The notes under the pieces were generated by a model. It was not told the DNA's origin. It saw only the letters and a program-made list of their open reading frames with translations, and made no database searches. Position numbers and translations under genes: made by a program. This document shows positions 6,968 through 15,218 of a DNA stretch of 32,096 bases, piece by piece (within the stretch, counting starts at the first letter, position 1; every line of letters starts with the position of its first letter). The DNA comes from Actinomycetes bacterium (GTDB lineage: Bacteria; Actinomycetota; Acidimicrobiia; IMCC26256; Chersky-534): the NCBI GenBank assembly GCA_025463865.1, contig JAODBH010000099.1:1-32096 (forward strand), read 5' to 3'.

Positions 6968-8052
6968 TGACACTCCGTTGGAGTTGGGCCCTCTACGGAC
7001 TGCTGATCATCCCGGTGATCGTCGCGGTCTACCTGTGGCAGCTGCGCCGGAAGCGCAAGTTCGCCGTGCGCTACGCCAGCCTCTCGTTGATCCGCGAAGC
7101 CATGCCCGGACGTTCCCGATGGCGCCGCTACCTGCCTCCCGCGCTGCTCTTGTTGAGCATCGTCAGCCTCGTGATCGCGGTGTCGCGCCCGCAGATCATC
7201 CGCTCGGTCGCGCGTAGCCGGACGTCGATCATGTTGACCCTCGACGTGTCCCGGTCGATGTGCGCCACCGACGTCGACCCCAACCGGCTGACCGCCGCGC
7301 AGCGCGCCGCGACCGAGTTCGTCCAGCACCAGCCCAAAGTGCTGCGCATCGGCATCGTCGCGTTCGCCGGATCGGCGCAGCTCCTGGTGCCGCCCACCAC
7401 CGACACCAAGCGCCTGTTGCAGGCCATCGACGGCCTCACGACCTCAGGCGGCACCGGGATCGGCAACGCCATCCTCACGTCGATCGACGCGCTCGCCGAG
7501 ATCAACCCCAACATCGCGCCGAGCACGCAGGCGGTCCCGAAGCGTGCGGTGGGTCCGTCGAGTCGGCAGCACGTGCCCGACATCGTCGTCGTCCTCACCG
7601 ACGGGGCCAACACCATCGGGCTCGACCCGCGGAAGGCCGCGACCCAGGCGGCCGATCGCAAGGTGCGGGTGTACACGATCGGCTTCGGCACGACGAATCC
7701 CGGCTCCTTCGTCTGCACCTCGCAGCAGCTCGGCGCCGACGCGTTCGGCGGTGACCCCGGCGGCGGGGGCGTGTTCGGCGGCGGGGGCGGCGGTTTCCGG
7801 CCCGACCCGGGCGGTTTCTCCCGCCGCATCGACATCGACGAACCGACGCTCAAGGCCATCGCGGCCACCACCGACGGCACCTATCACCGGGCCCAGAACG
7901 CCAACCAGTTGACGAAGGTCTTCCGCGACCTGCCGAAGCAGATCCAGGTGCAACAGGAGCAGAACGAGATCAGCGTCCTGTTCGTGGCCCTCGGAACGGC
8001 ACTGGCGCTGATGGCGATGGGTCTGTCGCTCTGGTGGAACCGCTACCCGTAG
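6964..8052 (+). CDS. Second membrane VWA-domain protein with a glycine-rich insertion
   Basis: A 362-residue paralogue of the preceding gene, with membrane segments at about 9-26, 57-74 and 336-357. MIDAS residues are Asp94, Ser96 and Ser98 (LDVSRSM), Thr164 (SGGTGIG) and Asp213 (LTDGAN). Unlike its neighbour it carries an insertion at about 246-287 containing a cysteine and a long run of glycines (GGDPGGGGVFGGGGGGF), probably a flexible surface loop on the VWA domain. Translation starts at GTG 6964, whose last bases form the TGA of the previous gene; an ATG at 6967 is the alternative. It is the last gene of the five-gene operon. Confidence 0.93.
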   Translation: MMTLRWSWALYGLLIIPVIVAVYLWQLRRKRKFAVRYASLSLIREAMPGRSRWRRYLPPALLLLSIVSLVIAVSRPQIIRSVARSRTSIMLTLDVSRSMCATDVDPNRLTAAQRAATEFVQHQPKVLRIGIVAFAGSAQLLVPPTTDTKRLLQAIDGLTTSGGTGIGNAILTSIDALAEINPNIAPSTQAVPKRAVGPSSRQHVPDIVVVLTDGANTIGLDPRKAATQAADRKVRVYTIGFGTTNPGSFVCTSQQLGADAFGGDPGGGGVFGGGGGGFRPDPGGFSRRIDIDEPTLKAIAATTDGTYHRAQNANQLTKVFRDLPKQIQVQQEQNEISVLFVALGTALALMAMGLSLWWNRYP

Positions 8053-8099
8053 CGCGCGGAACGACGCGATCCCGTTGGGATGGGGACGTCGGATCCGCG

Positions 8100-8112
8100 T
8101 AACCTTTCGAGC
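8100..8112 (+). promoter_or_regulatory. Leaderless -10 box TAACCT before the pirin gene
   Basis: TAACCT (8100-8105) is followed by seven bases and then ATG at 8113, the spacing expected when transcription starts on the first base of the start codon. No ribosome site is present. TTGGGA at 8075-8080 could be a weak -35 at 19 bp. Confidence 0.6.
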
Positions 8113-9147
8113 ATGACGGACCCCGTGGTGCTGCAGGCCGTTCCGCTCGGCACCCAATGGGTGACGGTCGACCCCTTCCTGTTCTGTGTCCATCACCTCG
8201 ACCACTATCCGGTCGCGAACGAGCACATGGGTCCGGTGGCGTCGCTGTCGGCCCGTGACATCGGGATGGACTTCTCCGGGGCCGACGGGTGGAGCATGTA
8301 CCACGGGAGCGTCGTGCCCGGGTTTCCGCGCCACCCGCACCGCGGCTTCGAGACGGTGACGTTCGTCCGCCAGGGCGTCATCGACCACTCCGACTCGCTG
8401 GGCGCCACCGCCCGCTTCGGCCGCGGCGACGTGCAGTGGCTCACCGCGGGCGGCGGCGTCGTCCATTGCGAGATGTTCCCGCTGCTCGACCAGCACGGCG
8501 CGAACCCGTGCGAGCTGTTCCAGATCTGGCTGAACCTGCCGGCCGACGACAAGATGGTCGACGCCTACTTCACGATGCTCTGGGCCGAGGACATCCCGCG
8601 GCTCGTCACGACCGACGACGAGGGCCGCACCGTGGAGGTCACGGTGATCGCCGGTGAGCTCGAGGGCATCCGCCCGTTGCCCGCGCCTCCGAACTCGTGG
8701 GCCTCCCGGCCGGACGCCGAGCTGGCGATCTGGCACGTGGTGCTCGAGCCCTTCGCCCAGTGGCGGCTCCCGCCGGTCGCCGGTCGGGACACGGTCCGGA
8801 CCTTCTACGTGTTCGAAGGCTCCGTGACCATCGCCGAGCAGGACCTCGAGGCGTCGACCGGCGCCCGGTTGCGGTCCGACGAGCCCGTCGGCGTCACGGC
8901 CGGCCCATACGGCGCCGAGGCGCTGGTCCTCCAGGGTCGACCGATCGGCGAGCCGGTGGCGCAATACGGACCTTTTGTCATGAACGATCAGGCCGGGGTC
9001 GAGCAGGCGTTCACCGACTATCAGCGCACGGGCTTCGGGGGCTGGCCCTGGCCGACGGACGATCCCGTCCATCCGCGCGAGACCGAACGGTTCGCCCGGC
9101 ACGCCGACGGTCACGTCGAGGAGCGTCCGATGGGGGCGCGTGCCTGA
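8113..9147 (+). CDS. Pirin family protein
   Basis: A 344-residue bicupin. The N-terminal cupin carries the pirin metal-site pattern: His74 and His76 in HPHRGFETVTF, His118 and Glu120 in GGGVVHCEMF. This is the ligand set of iron-binding pirins, some of which have quercetin dioxygenase or redox-sensing roles. The C-terminal half (RTFYVFEGSVTI to GPFVMN) is the second, metal-free cupin; a proline/tryptophan-rich tail follows. The protein is longer than typical pirins of about 230-290 residues. The ATG at 8113 was chosen because a TAACCT box lies seven bases upstream. It is monocistronic by appearance. The biochemical role is not determinable here. Confidence 0.92.
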   Translation: MTDPVVLQAVPLGTQWVTVDPFLFCVHHLDHYPVANEHMGPVASLSARDIGMDFSGADGWSMYHGSVVPGFPRHPHRGFETVTFVRQGVIDHSDSLGATARFGRGDVQWLTAGGGVVHCEMFPLLDQHGANPCELFQIWLNLPADDKMVDAYFTMLWAEDIPRLVTTDDEGRTVEVTVIAGELEGIRPLPAPPNSWASRPDAELAIWHVVLEPFAQWRLPPVAGRDTVRTFYVFEGSVTIAEQDLEASTGARLRSDEPVGVTAGPYGAEALVLQGRPIGEPVAQYGPFVMNDQAGVEQAFTDYQRTGFGGWPWPTDDPVHPRETERFARHADGHVEERPMGARA

Positions 9148-9333
9148 ACCGATCCGCCGCAGGTGCTGGCGCTCCAGGGGGTGCCGCATTACGGTGCCGC
9201 CGATCAGTGGGGAGGCGACGACCCTCGGGCACACGTTCGGTCACCCGACGCCCGGGGCGAGCCAGTGGTGAGACCGGCCCCTCGGCGCTACGGGACTCAC
9301 AGGACGAGCCCGCATCACCAGGGACGGTCGGAC

Positions 9334-10677
9334 ATGGGCAAGGTGCAGTTCAAGATCGCCGCAGTGGTGTGCGTCGTGAGCCTGGCGGCCATCCCGTTGA
9401 TCGGCGCGGTGGGCTCCGCGGCCGCCGGCCAGCAGACGGTGACCTTCGACGACACCGCGGTGACGAACGCCGCGCTCAACGGTCAGTATCCCGTCGGGGT
9501 CATCGACTGGGGCTCGGGCGTCTGGTTCGTCAACAACGCCGTCGGAAAGTTCAAGACCCGCAACCTCAAGTTCAACGGCACCTCCCGGCGCTCCGGCTCG
9601 TTCACGTTCGTGGCGCCGAAGCGGCTCGTGTCCATCGACCTGCTGAACCGGGGTGGTTCGTCGACCACGGTGTCGCTCGCCTGCGCAGGCCTGCCGACCG
9701 CGTCGATGGTCGCCAAGACGTCGACCATCCTGACGCTGTCGACCAACTGGACCGCGAACTGCTCGAAGGTCACGCTCACCGTCGGGAACGGCAACACGTT
9801 GTTCGACAACTTCACCTTCGACGACGTGGGCGCGACGACCACGACCACGGCTGCGACCACCACCACGGCTGCGACCACCACGACCGCGGCGACCACCACC
9901 ACCGCCGCGACGACCACCACCACCGCCGCGACCACCACGACGACCACCGCACCGGCGGGCGGGTACTGGATCCCGCCGGCCAACACCTCGTGGGACTGGC
10001 AGCTCGCGACGCCGGTCGATCAGACCGTGAACGTCTCGATGTACGACATCGACATGTGGGACAACACCGCTTCGGTGATCTCGTCGCTGCACGCCAAGGG
10101 CCGAAAGGTCATCTGCTACACCGACGTCGGATCGTGGGAGAACTACCGATCCGACGCGGGCAACTTCCCGGCCTCGGTGCTGGGCGCGACGTACAGCGGC
10201 TTCCCCGACGAGCGGTGGCTCGACATCCGCCGCTGGGACATCCTCGGGCCGCTGATGACGTCGCGGTTGAACCTGGCCAAGAGCAAGGGGTGCGACGGCA
10301 TCGAGCCCGACAACATCGACGGCTACGACACCGACGCACACGAGAGCTCGGGCTTCCCGCTCACCTACGCCGACCAGATCGCGTACAACACCCACATCGC
10401 CGACCTCGCGCACTCGCTCGGGATGACGATCGGATTGAAGAACGACATCCATCAGGCCGCGGATCTGGTGCACACGTTCGACTGGGCACTCAGCGAGCAG
10501 TGCTTCCAGTACGGCGAGTGCAGCTTCTTCACGCCGTTCACCTCGGCCGGCAAGGCGGTCTTCGAGGTCGAGTACAAGCTCGCGACGACCGCCTTCTGCC
10601 CGCAGGCGAACGCGATGAACTTCAACGCGCTGCGCAAGAGGAACGCGTTGGACAACTACCGCGAGGCGTGCCGCTGA
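9334..10677 (+). CDS. Secreted glycoside hydrolase family 114 protein with Thr/Ala linker
   Basis: A 447-residue secreted protein. Residues 1-31 are a Sec signal peptide ending GSAAAG. Residues about 32-166 form a beta-rich accessory domain (TVTFDDTAV through NFTFDDVG) of the kind that might bind carbohydrate. Residues 167-207 are a low-complexity Thr/Ala linker, and the remainder is a GH114 (endo-alpha-1,4-polygalactosaminidase-like) TIM barrel: [53 protein letters not shown] and FEVEYK. The acidic residues in YDIDMWD, GIEPDN and FEVEY are the likely catalytic region. Cysteines in EQCFQYGEC suggest a disulfide. The substrate is inferred to be an extracellular amino-sugar polymer. Confidence 0.9.
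   Translation: MGKVQFKIAAVVCVVSLAAIPLIGAVGSAAAGQQTVTFDDTAVTNAALNGQYPVGVIDWGSGVWFVNNAVGKFKTRNLKFNGTSRRSGSFTFVAPKRLVSIDLLNRGGSSTTVSLACAGLPTASMVAKTSTILTLSTNWTANCSKVTLTVGNGNTLFDNFTFDDVGATTTTTAATTTTAATTTTAATTTTAATTTTTAATTTTTTAPAGGYWIPPANTSWDWQLATPVDQTVNVSMYDIDMWDNTASVISSLHAKGRKVICYTDVGSWENYRSDAGNFPASVLGATYSGFPDERWLDIRRWDILGPLMTSRLNLAKSKGCDGIEPDNIDGYDTDAHESSGFPLTYADQIAYNTHIADLAHSLGMTIGLKNDIHQAADLVHTFDWALSEQCFQYGECSFFTPFTSAGKAVFEVEYKLATTAFCPQANAMNFNALRKRNALDNYREACR
9832..9954 (+). repeat. Imperfect 18/21-bp tandem repeats encoding the Thr/Ala linker
   Basis: About six units of GCG followed by four to six ACC/ACG codons and GCx encode TTTT(T)AA blocks. Unit length alternates between 18 and 21 bases, so copy number and length could vary by slippage without breaking the frame. 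Confidence 0.85.
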
Positions 10678-10716
10678 TCCACGGCACCCTCATCTGCACG
10701 CACGCTGCACCACGTG

Positions 10717-10742
10717 GAAGGCGGTCCTGCGGGACCGTCTTC
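10717..10742 (+). terminator. Probable intrinsic terminator after the GH114 gene
   Basis: GAAGGCGGTCC (10717-10727) and GGACCGTCTTC (10732-10742) form an 11-bp stem with one G-U pair and a TGCG loop, 40 bases past the GH114 stop. Only a short pyrimidine-rich stretch follows. Confidence 0.7.
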
Positions 10743-10885
10743 TGCGTTGCGGGGGCTCCGGGATTTGCCGCTACGGACGTGCCGTCGTCCGCACCGGACG
10801 CAGACCACGCGAACGCGTGGGGCGGGGCGACACCCCGAGCCGCATGCTGGGCTCGAGAGGTGCCAACGACTCTGAGGAGCGCGGG

Positions 10886-11707
10886 ATGCCGAAGATCACC
10901 ACGAAGGACGGGACGAAGATCTTCTACAAGGACTGGGGGATGGGGAGGCCCGTGGTGTTCAGCCCCGGCTGGCCGCTGAACGCCGACGCGTTGGACGACC
11001 AGATGTTCTTCATGGCGTCCAACGGGTTCCGTGCCGTCGCACATGATCGCCGTGGCCACGGGCGCTCCAGCCAGCCGTGGACCGGGAACGACATGGACAC
11101 CTATGCCGACGATCTCGCCGCGGTCATCGAAGCCCTCGACCTGCACGATGTGGCGCTGGTCGGGCATTCCACCGGTGGCGGTGAAGTGACCCGATACATG
11201 GGCCGCCACGGCACCTCACGCGTCGCGCAGGCAGTCCTCGTCGGGGCGATCCCGCCCGTGATGCTCAAGTCGGCCACGAACCCAGGTGGAACACCGATCG
11301 ACGCCTTCGACGCGATCCGCGCCGGACTCGCCGCGGACCGGTCGCAGTTCTACAAGGACCTGAGCGCGTCGTTCTACGGAGCCAACCGGCCTGGATCGAG
11401 CGTCTCCCAGGGTGTGCGCGACGCCTTCTGGCTCTGGAGCATGCAGGTGGGGCTCAAGGCGGCGTACGACTGCGTCAGGGTCTTCTCGGAGACCGACCTC
11501 ACCCATGACCTCGAACAGATCGACGTTCCGACCTTGATCATCCAAGGTGACGACGATCAGATCGTGCCCATCGACGACTCGGGGCGCCTGTCGGTCAACA
11601 TCGTCGGCAAGGCCGAGCTGAAGGTCTATCCCGGCGCGCCACATGGGCTCTTCCAGACCCACAAAGAGCAGTTCAACGCCGACCTCCTGGCCTTCGTCAA
11701 GAGCTGA
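10886..11707 (+). CDS. Alpha/beta hydrolase, non-heme chloroperoxidase/esterase type
   Basis: A 273-residue cytoplasmic alpha/beta hydrolase, the usual length for the cofactor-free chloroperoxidase-esterase family. The catalytic triad is visible: nucleophile Ser95 in GHSTGG, Asp224 in GDDDQIVP and His253 in APHGLF. The family-typical start ([14 protein letters not shown]) and HDRRGHGRS segment are present. The Ser environment and the WP pair near residue 30 match perhydrolase-type members that also act as esterases. GAGGAG precedes the ATG at 10886; the longer in-frame extension is rejected. The physiological substrate is unknown. Confidence 0.93.
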   Translation: MPKITTKDGTKIFYKDWGMGRPVVFSPGWPLNADALDDQMFFMASNGFRAVAHDRRGHGRSSQPWTGNDMDTYADDLAAVIEALDLHDVALVGHSTGGGEVTRYMGRHGTSRVAQAVLVGAIPPVMLKSATNPGGTPIDAFDAIRAGLAADRSQFYKDLSASFYGANRPGSSVSQGVRDAFWLWSMQVGLKAAYDCVRVFSETDLTHDLEQIDVPTLIIQGDDDQIVPIDDSGRLSVNIVGKAELKVYPGAPHGLFQTHKEQFNADLLAFVKS

Positions 11708-11717
11708 CCTTCACCCG

Positions 11718-11758
11718 GGCCCCGGTTCCGCCGCTATGCCGTCGGCCCACCCGGGGCC
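11718..11758. repeat. 8-bp inverted repeat after the hydrolase gene
   Basis: GGCCCCGG (11718-11725) and CCGGGGCC (11751-11758) are perfect complements separated by 25 bases. It may be a loose terminator of the hydrolase gene or a regulatory dyad just before the candidate promoter at 11759. Confidence 0.3.
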
Positions 11759-11787
11759 TTGACGGTCCGACGGGCTCCCGGCACGCT
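11759..11787 (+). promoter_or_regulatory. Candidate promoter for the amidohydrolase gene
   Basis: TTGACG (11759-11764) and CACGCT (11782-11787) are separated by 17 bp. The -35 is good and the -10 weak. Initiation near 11794 would leave a leader of about 50 bases. Confidence 0.4.
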
Positions 11788-11843
11788 GGGCCGGCGCCGG
11801 GCCGACGCCTCGTGTCGGCACGGCCGTCCACCCGGGGGTGCGC

Positions 11844-13007
11844 ATGCAGCGGTACACGGTGATCTCGGCCGACTGCCACGCGGGGGCAACCGACTCGCAA
11901 GGCGGTTTCACCGACTACGTGGAGCCCGGCTACCGGGACCGGTTGCGCGAGCACACCGCCGAGCAGCGTCGCCGGTTCAACGAGTCGTTGGACAAGCTGT
12001 TCGACCCGGAGTTCATGGCCGAGCAGGACGGCACCGAAGCCGCGGTCGAAGGCGGACGGTCCGGTGCCTACGACGCCGATCGCCGCATCATCGAGCTCGA
12101 GGCCGACGGCATCGTCGCCGACGTGATATTCCCCGACGGCACGCAGGACAACACGACCCCGTTCGACGCGTCGAGCGGCCCCGGGGCGAAGGACGCCGAC
12201 TGGGAGCTGCAGGCGGTCGGCGCGTGGGCCTACAACCGCTGGCTCGCCGACTTCTGCGCGCTGCACCCGGGGCGCCATGCCGGCATCGCCGTCATCACCA
12301 TTCACGACGTCGACGAGACCGTCCGTCAGATCACGTGGGCCAAGGAGCACGGGCTCCGCGGTGTGTTGCTCCCTGCGGGCGTCGGCACGCTGCCGTTCTA
12401 CAACGACCCCCGCTACGAGCCGTTATGGGCGGTGAGCGCGGAGCTGGGTCTGCCGCTGCACACCCACGTCGGCTCCGCGGTTCCCGACTACGGCGACCTG
12501 CCCGGGGCCAACGTCTTGTTCGCGATGGAGAGCCCGTTCTTCTCGCACCGCCCGTTCTGGTTCCTGCTCTGGGGTGGCGTGTTCGAGAACCATCCCGACC
12601 TCCGGATGGTCTTCGCGGAGCAAGGCGCCGACTGGGTGCCCGACACGCTCCAGATGATGGACAACATGTACGAGCGCATGTTCCGGCACGAGCAGCGCCG
12701 GCTGAAGTCGCGCCCGAGCGACTACTGGCTTCGTCAGTGTGCGGTGCAGACGTCGTTCTTCCGGCCGAGTGAGGGCGAGCTCAGGCACCGGGTCGGCATC
12801 GACAACATGCTGTGGGGCTCCGACTACCCGCACTACGAGGGATGCTGGCCCAACAGCCGCAAGGTGATCCACGAGGCCCTGCACGGCGCGCCCGAACCCG
12901 AGATCCGAGCGATCCTGAGCGAGAACGCGGCGCGGCTCTACGGCTTCGACCTGGGCGAGCTCGATCGGATCGCCGCCGGGGTCGGGCCGACCACCGCCGA
13001 GATCTGA
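11844..13007 (+). CDS. Amidohydrolase_2 family metal-dependent hydrolase/decarboxylase
   Basis: A 387-residue TIM-barrel protein of the amidohydrolase_2 (ACMSD-like) superfamily. Recognisable elements are the first-strand metal motif SADCHAGA, ADVIFPDGTQ, PLHTHVGSA with a metal-binding histidine, MVFAEQGADWVPD and the last-strand acid in MLWGSDYPHYEG. The first strand has Cys in place of the usual first His of HxH, as in related proteins starting with DxDxH-type motifs. ATG 11844 is used; GTG at 11838 in the same frame is an alternative. The reaction is unknown: hydrolysis or non-oxidative decarboxylation of a ring or carboxylate substrate is inferred from family. It is a paralogue of 15732-16850. 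Confidence 0.9.
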   Translation: MQRYTVISADCHAGATDSQGGFTDYVEPGYRDRLREHTAEQRRRFNESLDKLFDPEFMAEQDGTEAAVEGGRSGAYDADRRIIELEADGIVADVIFPDGTQDNTTPFDASSGPGAKDADWELQAVGAWAYNRWLADFCALHPGRHAGIAVITIHDVDETVRQITWAKEHGLRGVLLPAGVGTLPFYNDPRYEPLWAVSAELGLPLHTHVGSAVPDYGDLPGANVLFAMESPFFSHRPFWFLLWGGVFENHPDLRMVFAEQGADWVPDTLQMMDNMYERMFRHEQRRLKSRPSDYWLRQCAVQTSFFRPSEGELRHRVGIDNMLWGSDYPHYEGCWPNSRKVIHEALHGAPEPEIRAILSENAARLYGFDLGELDRIAAGVGPTTAEI

Positions 13008-13041
13008 CTCGGGCTCCTCGGAACGAGCGACGGTGTGGTCG

Positions 13042-13070
13042 TTGACCGGGGCCCGCCCCAGATTTATGGT
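13042..13070 (+). promoter_or_regulatory. Sigma-70-like promoter TTGACC-N17-TATGGT
   Basis: TTGACC (13042-13047) and TATGGT (13065-13070) are separated by exactly 17 bp, the best canonical promoter in the window. Initiation near 13077 gives a leader of about 42 bases with a GAGAGGA ribosome site before ATG 13119. A direct repeat GTCTG-N3-GTCTG overlaps the -10 and start region. Confidence 0.72.
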
Positions 13071-13118
13071 CTGACAGTCTGTTCGCCGTAGACCGAAGAC
13101 GCATTGAGAGGATGAGCC

Positions 13119-13481
13119 ATGTCACCCGCTCCGATCGGCAGCTTGCTCCTGGGTTCCTCGAACGTCGACGCGATGAAGAGCTGGTACCGCCAAGCCTTCG
13201 ACACCACGGAGAACGAGGGCGGCGCGTTCGAGTTCGGCCCGGTGCAGCTCTTCATCGAAGAGCACTCGGAGATCTCGGGCCCGACCGCGGAGCCGGCCCG
13301 CTCCATCATCAACCTCGACGTGGACGACTGCCGCGCGATCGAAGCGCAGCTCAACGGGGCCGGGGTCACCTGGCTGCGGCCCGTCGAGCTGATGCCCTTC
13401 GGTCTGATCGGAACCGTCGTCGACCCCGACGGCAATCTGATCCAGGTCATCCAGTGGGGGGCCACCGAGGACGGCGGCTGA
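13119..13481 (+). CDS. VOC (glyoxalase/dioxygenase-like) superfamily protein
   Basis: A 120-residue single-module vicinal oxygen chelate fold: SLLLGSSNVDAMKSWYRQAF (first beta-alpha unit, split across residues about 8-27), SIINLDVDDCRAIEAQL, and the closing GLIGTVVDPDGNLIQVIQW, the usual DPDGN turn before the last strand. The first-strand metal His is not evident, so metal binding and catalysis are uncertain. It could be a binding or dimerising member. It has its own canonical promoter and sits 69 bases before a second VOC gene. Confidence 0.88.
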   Translation: MSPAPIGSLLLGSSNVDAMKSWYRQAFDTTENEGGAFEFGPVQLFIEEHSEISGPTAEPARSIINLDVDDCRAIEAQLNGAGVTWLRPVELMPFGLIGTVVDPDGNLIQVIQWGATEDGG

Positions 13482-13550
13482 GCGCGGGGTCGTACCGGCG
13501 GCCGTGAGGATTTACGCTCGGCCCCACGACACCGGCGCGGAGGTCACGAG

Positions 13551-13955
13551 TTGCCGATCAGCAAGGGCTTCAACCACGTAGCGACCCTCACGACCGACTG
13601 TGAGCGGCACGCGGAGTTCTACGGGCGCGTGTTCGGTGCCAAGGTCACGTTCCGCATGGAGCAGACGGGCGACCATCCGCGGATGTTCATCCTCGACATG
13701 GGTGGCGGCGCCGCGCTCAACGTCTTCCAGGCGACCGCCGACGAGATCGTCGGTGAGCAACGGAAACAGGGCGGCCGGGGAGCCATCGATCACTTCGCGA
13801 TCGCGGTCGACTCGCTCGAAGCGCTCGAAGCGGTGCAGCAGCGGTTGGTCGACGCCGGGGCCGACATCGGTGACATCCAGCGGCTCGGGGACGAGTGGTC
13901 GCTGTTCTTCCGCGACGTCGACGGCATGGAGCTCGAGGTCTGCGCCCACGCCTGA
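13551..13955 (+). CDS. VOC superfamily protein with canonical metal ligands
   Basis: A 134-residue VOC protein starting at TTG 13551, supported by GGAGG seven bases upstream. Module one begins FNHVATLTTDCERHAEFYGRVF, where His9 is a likely metal ligand. Module two begins IDHFAIAVDS with a second His, and the final strand SLFFRDVDGMELEVCAH supplies a Glu ligand. The pattern suggests a metal-dependent lyase, dioxygenase or isomerase, unlike the preceding VOC protein, which lacks the His. TACGCT at 13513-13518 may be its own -10. Substrate unknown. Confidence 0.88.
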   Translation: MPISKGFNHVATLTTDCERHAEFYGRVFGAKVTFRMEQTGDHPRMFILDMGGGAALNVFQATADEIVGEQRKQGGRGAIDHFAIAVDSLEALEAVQQRLVDAGADIGDIQRLGDEWSLFFRDVDGMELEVCAHA

Positions 13956-13983
13956 GCTCACGGGGGTCGCGAGCCTCAGCCGA

Positions 13984-14985
13984 CTACCGACCGGCCTCGG
14001 TGGAGACGAGACCGCGGGCCTCGGCGACGAGTCGGGTCGATCGCACCCGGCCCTCCACCGACGGCGCCTGGTGGGCGACCATCAGCTCGTCGGCGTCGGC
14101 GTGGTCGGCGAAGGTGTCGAGATACTCCGTCACCTGGCCCGGGGTGCCGGCGATCGAATAGCGCATCATCTCCGCCAGCTGCTGGCCCTGCGGCGACGCG
14201 ATGAGCGCGTCGGCCTCCGCGTCGGAGAGATCGCGGTCGCGGCCGAGGAAGAACGCGACCCGGCTGCGGCGCACCGCCTGCAGGCCGGCCCGGGCTTCCT
14301 CCTCGGTCTCGGCCGCGAGCACGTTGACACCGGCGATGACGTACGACCGGTCGAGCTGCTCCGACGGCTGGAACTCCTTGCGGTAGACGGCGACCGCGTC
14401 CTGCAGGGCGCCGGGCGCGAAGTGCGACGCGAAGGCGTACGGCAGCCCGAGTGCCGCGGCGAGGGTCGCCCCGAACAGCGACGAGCCGAGGATGTAGAGC
14501 GGGACGTTCGTTCCGTTGCCCGGCGTCGCGTGCACACCCGGCACCAGGGTCCGACCGCTCAGATAGCCCTGGAGCTCCTGGACGTCCTGCGGGAAGGTCT
14601 GCGCCGACATCGGGTCGCGTCGCATCGCGTACATCGTGGCCTGGTCGCTCCCTGGCGCCCGGCCGAGACCGAGGTCGATCCGCCCCGGGTGCAGCGTCTC
14701 CAGGGTGCCGAACTGCTCGGCGATGACCAGCGGGGAGTGGTTCGGAAGCATGATCCCGCCCGCTCCGAGACGGATGGTGTCGGTGTTGGCGGCGACGTGG
14801 GCGATGAGCACGCTCGTCGCCGACGACGCGATCGCAGGCATGTTGTGGTGCTCCGCGTACCAGACCCGCTTGTAACCGGAGCGCTCCGCCTCCCGGGCCA
14901 GTGCCACGCTGCCCAGGAGGCTGTCCTTGGCCGTCTCGCCCTTGCCGATGGACGCGAGATCGAGGATGGAGAGAGGTACGGACAC
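13984..14985 (-). CDS. LLM-class flavin-dependent oxidoreductase (luciferase-like, MsnO8/YhbW type)
   Basis: A 333-residue TIM-barrel monooxygenase of the bacterial luciferase-like class. It starts [13 protein letters not shown] and has [55 protein letters not shown] and [10 protein letters not shown], all characteristic of this subgroup. Such enzymes use reduced flavin to oxygenate a small molecule; the reductase is usually separate. Start is GTG 14985 with an AAAGGCG site upstream. The gene diverges from the NTF2-like gene at 15219 across a 233-base region with a large dyad. Confidence 0.93.
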   Translation of the reverse strand: MSVPLSILDLASIGKGETAKDSLLGSVALAREAERSGYKRVWYAEHHNMPAIASSATSVLIAHVAANTDTIRLGAGGIMLPNHSPLVIAEQFGTLETLHPGRIDLGLGRAPGSDQATMYAMRRDPMSAQTFPQDVQELQGYLSGRTLVPGVHATPGNGTNVPLYILGSSLFGATLAAALGLPYAFASHFAPGALQDAVAVYRKEFQPSEQLDRSYVIAGVNVLAAETEEEARAGLQAVRRSRVAFFLGRDRDLSDAEADALIASPQGQQLAEMMRYSIAGTPGQVTEYLDTFADHADADELMVAHQAPSVEGRVRSTRLVAEARGLVSTEAGR

Positions 14986-15124
14986 GGGCGCGCCTTTGGT
15001 CGACTGCGATGTCGGCCCCGACGTTCGTCGCGGCCCACCGGGACCGAACGGCGGGGGAGCCCGGGGTATTTCACCACGGTCGAGGTACGAGGCCCGACCT
15101 CACGAACCGGCTGACCCGATTTCT

Positions 15125-15163
15125 TGCGTCCCACGAGCACGATATGTGTGCTCCAGGGACGCA
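15125..15163. promoter_or_regulatory. 39-bp nested inverted repeat, probable operator
   Basis: The outer arms TGCGTCCC (15125-15132) and GGGACGCA (15156-15163) are perfect over 8 bp, and the inner arms GAGCAC (15135-15140) and GTGCTC (15148-15153) are perfect over 6 bp. Two mismatched positions lie between them and a 7-base spacer at the centre. It lies between two divergent gene starts, so it is a likely binding site for a dimeric regulator rather than a terminator. Confidence 0.65.
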
Positions 15164-15205
15164 CAAAGCTTGGGCGGGACGCGTGCGGGGGATCGACCCG
15201 CCCGG

Positions 15206-15218
15206 TAGCTTCACCGAA
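15206..15218 (+). promoter_or_regulatory. Leaderless -10 box TAGCTT before the NTF2-like gene
   Basis: TAGCTT (15206-15211) plus seven bases leads directly to ATG 15219, with no ribosome site. The dyad at 15125-15163 ends 43 bases upstream of this box. Confidence 0.6.

Noticed and set aside
4088-8052. Calling the MoxR operon a defence or conflict system
   Set aside because: The DUF58 and membrane VWA partners match the conserved moxR1-type housekeeping arrangement, and no effector, sensor or mobile signature is present.
9832-9954. CRISPR-like array
   Set aside because: The repeats are contiguous, without spacers, in frame and encode a linker.
9241-10473. Minus-strand frame of 410 codons opposite the GH114 gene
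   Set aside because: Its Gly/Arg-rich run is the complement of the Thr/Ala linker repeat; no domain elsewhere.
8697-10979. Plus-strand frame of 760 codons spanning pirin and GH114
   Set aside because: It crosses gene boundaries and reads His/Asp repeats from the linker; the two real genes in other frames carry clear domains.
13600-15114. Plus-strand frame of 504 codons over the VOC and LLM genes
   Set aside because: It overlaps two well-supported genes, on the same strand in another frame and on the opposite strand, and shows no domain.
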